A DNA stretch of 18,783 nt from the NCBI GenBank assembly GCA_002293045.1, contig DBCM01000041.1, positions 1 to 18,783 on the forward strand, given 5' to 3'. Origin of the DNA: Flavobacteriales bacterium UBA958 (lineage in GTDB: Bacteria > Bacteroidota > Bacteroidia > Flavobacteriales_D > Crocinitomicaceae). The notes under the pieces were generated by a model. It did not search any database. It was given only the letters and a program-made list of their open reading frames with translations, and was not told where the DNA came from. This document shows positions 13,936 to 18,783 of the stretch, in pieces (position 1 is the stretch's first letter; the number at the start of each line of letters is the position of its first letter). A program made the position numbers and the translations under genes.

Positions 13936-14931
13936 ATGCCAATCGGAAAAAACGCCATGTTGAGGTGCTTGATTATAGATCAAGTGATTTCGGAGCACCA
14001 CTCTTATAAGCCAACGATGAAACGCATTATTGAGGTATGCAAGGAGCAAGGTATTGATGTATCCCATGAAACGATCCAGAAAGACATCAAGATGATGAAG
14101 AAGGATCGGCCTAATGGTTTTGGAGCGCCAATCAAGTTTGATTTTCAGCAGCAAGAGTATCTGTATACAGACCCTAATTTTACGATCAATGGGGTTAAAT
14201 TAACCCGGGAAGATGCCTCCGTACTCGAGGAGTCCTTGGTCTTAATTAAATGCATGCTTCGAACAGAATTGGGTGATAAATTGCGTCATGCCATGGAAAA
14301 GGTATTGTCCACATCAATAGAGGAAGTAGATTTTAATGAACGGTATCCCATTTTAAAAACCATGGAACCTCCGCGCTCTAGAGGTTATGAGTTTATGGAT
14401 TTATTATTGGAGTGTTGTAAGGTTGGAATCCCGATTTCCTTTGTGCATTATTCGTACAAGAACGAAGTATTCAAGCCGGTGGTGCTTCACCCTTACGTGG
14501 TTCGCGAATTTGAAAATCGATGGTATGTGTTTGGATATAGCGCAAAACACGATGCCTATCGTTCTTTTGGCTTAGATCGAATCTATGAACCAATAAAGTT
14601 AGACCTCCATTATAAAAAAGGAAATACGAAGCAAATCCTGAGTTTTTTGAACGACATGTATGGGGTGTTCCCATTAACCACCGAAGAGCCAATTCCGGTG
14701 GTATTAAGAGCAGATCGGTTAACTACAAAATTTCTATCGGCGTATCCGATTCATGTTTCTCAAGTCGTTGAAAAATATGATTTCGGATCATCGAAAATCA
14801 CCTTGAACCTTATCCCAACGATGGAGTTAATCCAATTGGTTAGGTCATATGGACAAAGTTTAAAGGTAGTAGAACCTAAATGGTTGGTGGAATTAATTAG
14901 AAATACAAGGAAAGATGAATTTAGAAGATAA
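13936..14931 (+). CDS. WYL-domain transcriptional regulator
   Basis: A 331-residue protein with three parts. An N-terminal winged-HTH-like region (about 5-65; S-H-E-T-I-Q-K-D-I-K-M-M looks like the recognition helix) comes first. The WYL domain (about 145-225) contains H185-P-Y-V-V-R and R195-W-Y-V-F-G, the family signature with V in place of L. A C-terminal WCX-like dimerisation extension (about 250-328) follows. WYL proteins sense ligands, often nucleic-acid derived, and control DNA repair, defence or metabolism genes. It is divergent from three small orphan genes and overlaps a fourth by 17 nt, so it most plausibly regulates them and itself. The ATG at 13936 follows the promoter box; M8 is an alternative start. 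Confidence 0.9.
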   Translation: MPIGKNAMLRCLIIDQVISEHHSYKPTMKRIIEVCKEQGIDVSHETIQKDIKMMKKDRPNGFGAPIKFDFQQQEYLYTDPNFTINGVKLTREDASVLEESLVLIKCMLRTELGDKLRHAMEKVLSTSIEEVDFNERYPILKTMEPPRSRGYEFMDLLLECCKVGIPISFVHYSYKNEVFKPVVLHPYVVREFENRWYVFGYSAKHDAYRSFGLDRIYEPIKLDLHYKKGNTKQILSFLNDMYGVFPLTTEEPIPVVLRADRLTTKFLSAYPIHVSQVVEKYDFGSSKITLNLIPTMELIQLVRSYGQSLKVVEPKWLVELIRNTRKDEFRR

Positions 14932-15325
14932 AACACTCGTTTGGCATGTTGATGCACATCGATTTAATTTGCAGTTACTCCGTGTAATATTAAATGAACG
15001 GACAACACGTTTAGACTTTGGATACCAAACCACGGATTATTACATCCGAGGGGGATGGATTAATATTTACCCGGAAACGCACCTAGTTACGAGTGCTTCA
15101 ACTCGAAAAATGCACATGCAGGATCAACTAGGAATTGTGACTGCACCCGATAAATTCTACTTTAAATCTCGGGCGGACTGGCATTTTTTCTCGTTGTTTT
15201 TTGCGCCATTGCCTGTCCAAGACCAAACCATTTCATTGGTGGAATTTGAGAATCCAGACCCTACTAATTTTAATATCAAGGATATTGAGTTAAGACTAGA
15301 TGCTGCGTTCTTTCAAAGACTTTAG
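14915..15325 (+). CDS. Orphan beta-rich protein, paralogue of the gene at 13352-13828
   Basis: A 136-residue protein without signal peptide or membrane segment. Residues 31-114 align without gaps to residues 47-130 of the protein encoded at 13352-13828, sharing T-R-x-D-F (31-35), Y-Y-I-x-G-G-W (42-48), A-P-x-K-x-Y-F (77-83) and L-P (99-100). A one-residue shift continues the match to T-x-F-N. It lacks the charged N-terminal extension of the partner. The ATG lies inside the end of the WYL regulator gene (17-nt overlap) and is preceded by AGGAAAG, one of the few Shine-Dalgarno-like sequences in the window, so translational coupling to the regulator is likely. No known family is assigned with confidence. 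Confidence 0.78.
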   Translation: MNLEDKTLVWHVDAHRFNLQLLRVILNERTTRLDFGYQTTDYYIRGGWINIYPETHLVTSASTRKMHMQDQLGIVTAPDKFYFKSRADWHFFSLFFAPLPVQDQTISLVEFENPDPTNFNIKDIELRLDAAFFQRL

Positions 15326-15371
15326 GAGCTTACCCTAATATCTTCCCCCAACTCAGGCAGATGGCTTCTAG

Positions 15372-15402
15372 AAGGGTATGCTTTACTCGAAGGGCTACCC
15401 TT
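15372..15402. terminator. Weak hairpin between convergent genes
   Basis: AAGGGTA (15372-15378) is complementary to TACCCTT (15396-15402), forming a 7-bp stem with a 17-nt loop. It lies in the 75-nt gap between the convergent orphan gene and the helicase gene and overlaps the helicase stop. No T-run follows on either strand, so terminator function is only suggested by position. Confidence 0.3.
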
Positions 15403-16522
15403 AATTATTCTTCAAAACCGGAATTTGAATCCCAATTAATTTCTGAATATCACGAATATAGGCCCGTTCGTCTTGGTCGCAAAAAGAAATTGCTCTTCCG
15501 CTTGCGCCTGCTCTTCCGGTTCGACCAATGCGGTGAACATAGGTTTCTGGGATGTTTGGTATGTCGTAATTAATCACTAATTCCAATTCGTCGATGTCAA
15601 TACCCCGCGCCGCAATATCGGTTGCAACCAATACCCGAAGCTTGTTGTTTTTAAATCCATTTAAGGCGTTTTGTCGTGCGTTTTGTGATTTGTTTCCGTG
15701 AATTGCTGCCGCTGTGATTTGTGCTTTCGCTAGTATTTTAACGATGCGATCCGCCCCGTGCTTTGTTCGTGTAAAGACTAAAATCGAGGGCGTATGGTCT
15801 TCGTTCAATAGCTGCAGTAATAAATCCTTTTTCTCTGCGGTATTCACGTAGTATAAGCCCTGTTGTATGGTTTCCGCTGTAGAAGATACCGGAGTAACAA
15901 TTACTTGTTCAGGATCCGTTAAGATGGTGCTAGCCAATGTTTTAATTTCTTTTGGCATCGTGGCCGAGAAAAACAAGGTTTGGCGCTGAGCAGGTATGAG
16001 TTTAATTACGCGTTTCACATCGTGTATAAATCCCATGTCGAGCATGCGATCGGCTTCATCCAAGACGAAAATCTCAAGATGCCTCAAGTCAATAAATCCT
16101 TGTTGCACCAAATCCAATAAACGTCCCGGTGTAGCAACTAAGATATCAACCCCGTTTTTCAGTTGGTTTACCTGTCCGTGTTGACTTACGCCGCCAAAGA
16201 TAACGGCATGACGGTGATCCAATTCTTTTCCATAGGCCTTAATGTTGTCCTCGATTTGAATCGCAAGTTCTCGCGTTGGCGTTAGGATTAAGGTGCGTAT
16301 GCGTCTTCTTCCTTCAGGTCGCTTGTTTAGGGTTAATCGTTGTAAAATTGGTATGGCAAATGCCGCCGTTTTTCCCGTTCCGGTTTGTGCGCAACCCATA
16401 ATGTCGGCTCCGGAAAGGATAATTGGAATTGCTTTTTCTTGAATTGGTGTTGGCGTGGTATATCCCACGTGGTTAAGCGCATTTAAAATCGGCGCAATCA
16501 GATTGAGTTCTAAAAATGTCAT
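15401..16522 (-). CDS. rhlE: DEAD-box ATP-dependent RNA helicase, RhlE type
   Basis: A 373-residue helicase containing the complete two-domain core. It has a Q motif (F3 and P-T-P-I-Q at 24-28), motif I A-Q-T-G-T-G-K-T (45-52), Ia P-T-R-E-L-A (82-87), T-P-G-R (131-134), D155-E-A-D158, S-A-T (186-188), and motif VI H-R-I-G-R-T-G-R (330-337). It unwinds short RNA duplexes in ribosome assembly or RNA turnover. It ends about 35 residues after motif VI and lacks the long basic C-terminal tail of many RhlE proteins. No clear TAnnTTTG box is seen upstream. The 80-nt leader region instead has small inverted repeats. The subgroup name is inferred from overall similarity. Confidence 0.92.
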   Translation of the reverse strand: MTFLELNLIAPILNALNHVGYTTPTPIQEKAIPIILSGADIMGCAQTGTGKTAAFAIPILQRLTLNKRPEGRRRIRTLILTPTRELAIQIEDNIKAYGKELDHRHAVIFGGVSQHGQVNQLKNGVDILVATPGRLLDLVQQGFIDLRHLEIFVLDEADRMLDMGFIHDVKRVIKLIPAQRQTLFFSATMPKEIKTLASTILTDPEQVIVTPVSSTAETIQQGLYYVNTAEKKDLLLQLLNEDHTPSILVFTRTKHGADRIVKILAKAQITAAAIHGNKSQNARQNALNGFKNNKLRVLVATDIAARGIDIDELELVINYDIPNIPETYVHRIGRTGRAGASGRAISFCDQDERAYIRDIQKLIGIQIPVLKNN

Positions 16523-16531
16523 AATGTAATT

Positions 16532-16582
16532 TGGGCTATTCAGCCGAATGTATGGAACTATTGTTCCGTGTGTTAAATTTAA
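16532..16582. repeat. Small inverted repeats upstream of the helicase gene
   Basis: The 80-nt gap between the helicase start and the PseI stop holds TTCGGCT-N4-AGCCCAA on the minus strand (4-bp GGCT/AGCC core plus TT/AA), the perfect hairpin GGAAC-TATT-GTTCC (16554-16567) and the 10-bp palindrome TTAAATTTAA (16573-16582). They could be a structured 5' leader of the helicase mRNA or the 3' end of the pse transcript. No T-run follows. Confidence 0.35.
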
Positions 16583-16602
16583 AATAAGGCGATGAGTTGG
16601 TA

Positions 16603-17628
16603 CTATTCAAAATCATCTAGGGTAATGCGCGCTCCTAAACTTAGGTCGCGTTTAACAGTTTTTCCAATGATATCTCCTAAATGCATGGGATGAAGGCTAT
16701 ATCCAGGTCGAACTGATTTGATCATACCATCTGAAATTATACTTCCTTTGGTTATGAATTGAGTAGGGTAGAGTGAACGTGAAAAAACACGACCAGCCGC
16801 TTGTTTTGGAGTTAACGCATAGCTTGAATTACCAAGTGCTTGCTCGGTTAAACGCACGTTATGGACTAACTGAGTAAATTCCGTTTCATCCAAAGAAAAT
16901 GCGGCATCGGGTCCTCCAATTTCATGCGATAAAATAAAGTGTTTTTCGATTACGCGTGCGCCCAGGGTAGTTGCAATGACGGGAACTAAATGACCTGGCG
17001 TATGATCGGATAAACCTACAGATACTGGAAAATCCTCCTTAAATTGAACCATGAGCGTTAAGTTGGCCTCTTCAATCGGAGCGGGGTAAGAAGAGGTGCA
17101 CTTTAATAGGGTTAGTTCCTTGTTTCCTTGACGTAAACACGCATCCACGGCGCGTTCAATATCAGCTTTTTCAGCAATTCCTGTGGACAAAATCATGGGT
17201 TTCCCTTTCGATGCTACGTATTCAATCAAGGGGATGTCTGTTATTTCAAAGGATGCAATTTTATATAAAGGACAGCCCAAACCTTCTAAAAAATCCACTG
17301 CTGACGGGTCAAATGGAGAAGAAAAACAAACTAAGCCCTCGGCAGCTGCGGCCTCAAATATGCGCTCATGCCATTCCCATGGGGTAAAAGCTTCCAAGTA
17401 AAGGTCATGTAAATATCGTCCATCCCAAAGTGTTCCTCCTTCAATTTTAAAATCGGGTTGATCGCATTTTAAGGTAATGGTATCTGCAGTGTAGGTCTGC
17501 AGTTTTATGGCATCCGCTCCGGCTCGTTTTGCTGCTTTCACCGTTTCTAAGGCCACTTCAAGACTGCCGTTGTGGTTAGCGGATAACTCGGCAATTATAA
17601 AAACTCGGTCTGAAGGAAGCTGGAACAT
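16603..17628 (-). CDS. pseI: Pseudaminic acid synthase (NeuB family)
   Basis: A 341-residue protein with a TIM-barrel synthase domain (about 1-270) and a C-terminal SAF (antifreeze-like) domain (about 280-341). It begins with I-I-A-E-L-S-A-N-H-N (11-20), and has K-L-Q-T-Y-T (42-47), G-T-L-W-D-G (65-70), K-I-A-S-F-E-I-T-D (123-131), S-D-H209-T and E-K-H230-F; H209 and H230 match the metal ligands of NeuB. The G-T-L-W-D-G and S-F-E-I-T-D blocks favour PseI over NeuB or LegI. It condenses phosphoenolpyruvate with 2,4-diacetamido-2,4,6-trideoxy-altrose to give pseudaminic acid for surface glycans. Its ATG shares one base with the stop of the upstream acetyltransferase gene, so the pair is coupled. 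Confidence 0.93.
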   Translation of the reverse strand: MFQLPSDRVFIIAELSANHNGSLEVALETVKAAKRAGADAIKLQTYTADTITLKCDQPDFKIEGGTLWDGRYLHDLYLEAFTPWEWHERIFEAAAAEGLVCFSSPFDPSAVDFLEGLGCPLYKIASFEITDIPLIEYVASKGKPMILSTGIAEKADIERAVDACLRQGNKELTLLKCTSSYPAPIEEANLTLMVQFKEDFPVSVGLSDHTPGHLVPVIATTLGARVIEKHFILSHEIGGPDAAFSLDETEFTQLVHNVRLTEQALGNSSYALTPKQAAGRVFSRSLYPTQFITKGSIISDGMIKSVRPGYSLHPMHLGDIIGKTVKRDLSLGARITLDDFE

Positions 17629-18620
17629 TAAAGGCTCTTTTGGTAACGAATTCGATCGCTAAGCACCTCAGCATCGTATCCTAATTTTACAAAGATAGCA
17701 CTTGAAGATGAATTTTCAGGCATAACTTCACCAATAAGACCGCTGAGACCAATTTGTTTAGCTGCTGCTTGACCGAGCACTAACATCGCAATTCCCCAAC
17801 CTTTTCCATGGTATTCAGGAGCTATGAGGTAGCTGATTAATCCGGTCGAAGACCTTGAATTAAAATCGATTCTAAAGGAACCGAGGGGATCTCCAGCTGC
17901 TGTTTCCAGTATAAAATATTCGCTTAAAGGGTCCGCTAATTTATTCCTAAACCACGCTTCATGTCCTTCTTTTGTGATTTCATTTGGATTAAACGCATAG
18001 CGCCTAACCGTTGGGTCTTGTGCCCACTGAAACGTGAGGTCAGAATCGAGCAGTGTGGCCTTTCTTAGCTGCGCATTCCATTTGCTGTGAATCACTGCTG
18101 CAATTGATTTTCCTTCTTCCATTAAGGCATTTGGAATAAGGCGCTCAAGTGAAAATCCACGATCTTCCAAGATGGGATAAAGGTGCGGTCTTAAGTCGTA
18201 AGCATAAGTGAAAATACGGTTCAAATTAAGCTGTTTAAATGCTATGTTTTCAATGAGTTGCAAGTAATTGGTCCAATGAAATCTGAACGCTGCCGCTTCC
18301 AGTTCGGTATTCATGATAAAGGATAATTCGGCGCTTGATTTTTCATAATTTATATGCACCAACCCACCATAACCCATGCATTCCTCGTCCCGCACGTAGG
18401 AAAATAAGTATTGTGTGGGCTGCTCGATTTCAAACAACTTTGCTACTACTTCTTTAAAATATGTTTCTTGCTGACTTTCAGTGAGTGCTTTCTGTTGTCG
18501 CAGGTGATACATTTGATCGTTTCGCCATTTACGAATTAATTCACGGTCTTCCATGCGGATGGGAACTAAGGAATACCCATTGACCGAGACAGGAGAATAC
18601 TTGAGCTGCTTATACTCCAT
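17628..18620 (-). CDS. Tandem GNAT acetyltransferase of the pseudaminic acid locus
   Basis: A 330-residue protein with two GNAT-like halves. The first (about 16-165) has I-R-K-W-R-N-D and the beta-strand pattern of ribosomal-protein-type acetyltransferases, but no clear R/Q-x-x-G-x-G/A acetyl-CoA loop. The second (about 185-330) has F-Q-W-A-Q-D-P-T-V-R-R (197-207) and the loop Y270-H-G-K-G-W-G-I-A (270-278), and resembles the GNAT module fused to PseG in other bacteria. In the pseudaminic pathway PseH N-acetylates the 4-amino sugar before PseG and PseI act; one half is likely to do this, and the other may be degenerate or modify another position. It lies 5 nt downstream of the partial gene and overlaps pseI by one base. 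Confidence 0.82.
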   Translation of the reverse strand: MEYKQLKYSPVSVNGYSLVPIRMEDRELIRKWRNDQMYHLRQQKALTESQQETYFKEVVAKLFEIEQPTQYLFSYVRDEECMGYGGLVHINYEKSSAELSFIMNTELEAAAFRFHWTNYLQLIENIAFKQLNLNRIFTYAYDLRPHLYPILEDRGFSLERLIPNALMEEGKSIAAVIHSKWNAQLRKATLLDSDLTFQWAQDPTVRRYAFNPNEITKEGHEAWFRNKLADPLSEYFILETAAGDPLGSFRIDFNSRSSTGLISYLIAPEYHGKGWGIAMLVLGQAAAKQIGLSGLIGEVMPENSSSSAIFVKLGYDAEVLSDRIRYQKSL

Positions 18621-18625
18621 AGCCG

Positions 18626-18783
18626 CTACTTAATTTTCGTTTTCTCATTGAGCAAGTCAATCAATGCTTGATCGGTTTTGTATTTCAAGGTCAGGTGTGA
18701 GTTTATAGCAGCAATTTCTGGATGATGATCTAAGTAGGTTATTACATCCCGCAAGGTATATTCGGTGCCTGCTAAGGGGAGCA
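18626..18783 (-). CDS. C-terminal end of an unidentified gene (partial)
   Basis: An open minus-strand frame enters from beyond the window and ends at TAG (18626-18628), giving the last 51 residues. They include R-D-V-I-T-Y-L-D-H-H-P-E and end L-L-N-E-K-T-K-I-K. The stop lies 5 nt upstream of the ATG of the acetyltransferase gene, so it belongs to the same operon and is probably another sugar-biosynthesis gene. The tail alone is not enough to name it. Confidence 0.7.
   Translation of the reverse strand, partial: LPLAGTEYTLRDVITYLDHHPEIAAINSHLTLKYKTDQALIDLLNEKTKIK

Noticed and set aside
13648..14154. 168-codon open frame on the minus strand across the divergent WYL promoter
   Set aside because: It overlaps the coding regions of two better-supported genes and the promoter between them; its composition (Lys/Ile/His-rich, irregular) is not protein-like.

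Overview
The window looks like a chromosomal segment from a Bacteroidota bacterium, most likely of the order Flavobacteriales. The evidence is promoters of the TTG-N19-TAnnTTTG type, few Shine-Dalgarno sequences, moderate-to-low GC, and Bacteroidota-typical families (YfhO-like giant membrane protein, GIN-domain/DUF2807 lipoprotein, PagL-like acyloxyacyl hydrolase, a bEBP without an HTH domain). No transposase, phage gene, CRISPR array or rRNA was found.

Layout. 1-1826: a tRNA with anticodon CAT and an M3-family oligoendopeptidase, both on the minus strand. 1908-3119: an L-2-hydroxyglutarate-oxidase-like FAD enzyme. 3118-3465: a non-coding repeat element made of nested palindromes flanked by 8-bp phased arrays in opposite orientation, lying between the convergent lhgO and mazG genes. 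3472-4245: mazG. 4304-7102: four plus-strand genes whose ends overlap by 1-4 nt (PagL-like beta-barrel, GIN-domain lipoprotein, small one-helix membrane protein, exonuclease III). 7091-8056: a WbpP-like UDP-GlcNAc 4-epimerase, convergent with and overlapping xth. 8134-12724: pcm, an NtrC-like activator without a DNA-binding domain, and a 917-residue YfhO-family protein, probably one operon.

12721-15325 is the least explained coding region. Three small orphan genes on the minus strand are divergent from a WYL-domain regulator, and the regulator overlaps a further orphan gene downstream. The first gene of the divergent set and the gene after the regulator are homologous (ungapped over about 80 residues), so a transcriptional regulator sits between two copies of an uncharacterised, apparently cytoplasmic beta-rich protein. 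Overlapping inverted repeats lie in the divergent promoter. This is the best candidate in the window for an undescribed system; its function cannot be read from sequence alone.

15401-16522: an RhlE-type DEAD-box helicase. 16603-18783: the distal end of a pseudaminic-acid-type nonulosonate locus on the minus strand (unidentified partial gene, tandem-GNAT acetyltransferase, PseI synthase). Together with the epimerase and the PagL-like enzyme, this points to active surface glycan and lipid A metabolism.

Several genes have a TAnnTTTG box only 3-6 nt before the ATG, implying leaderless or nearly leaderless mRNAs.
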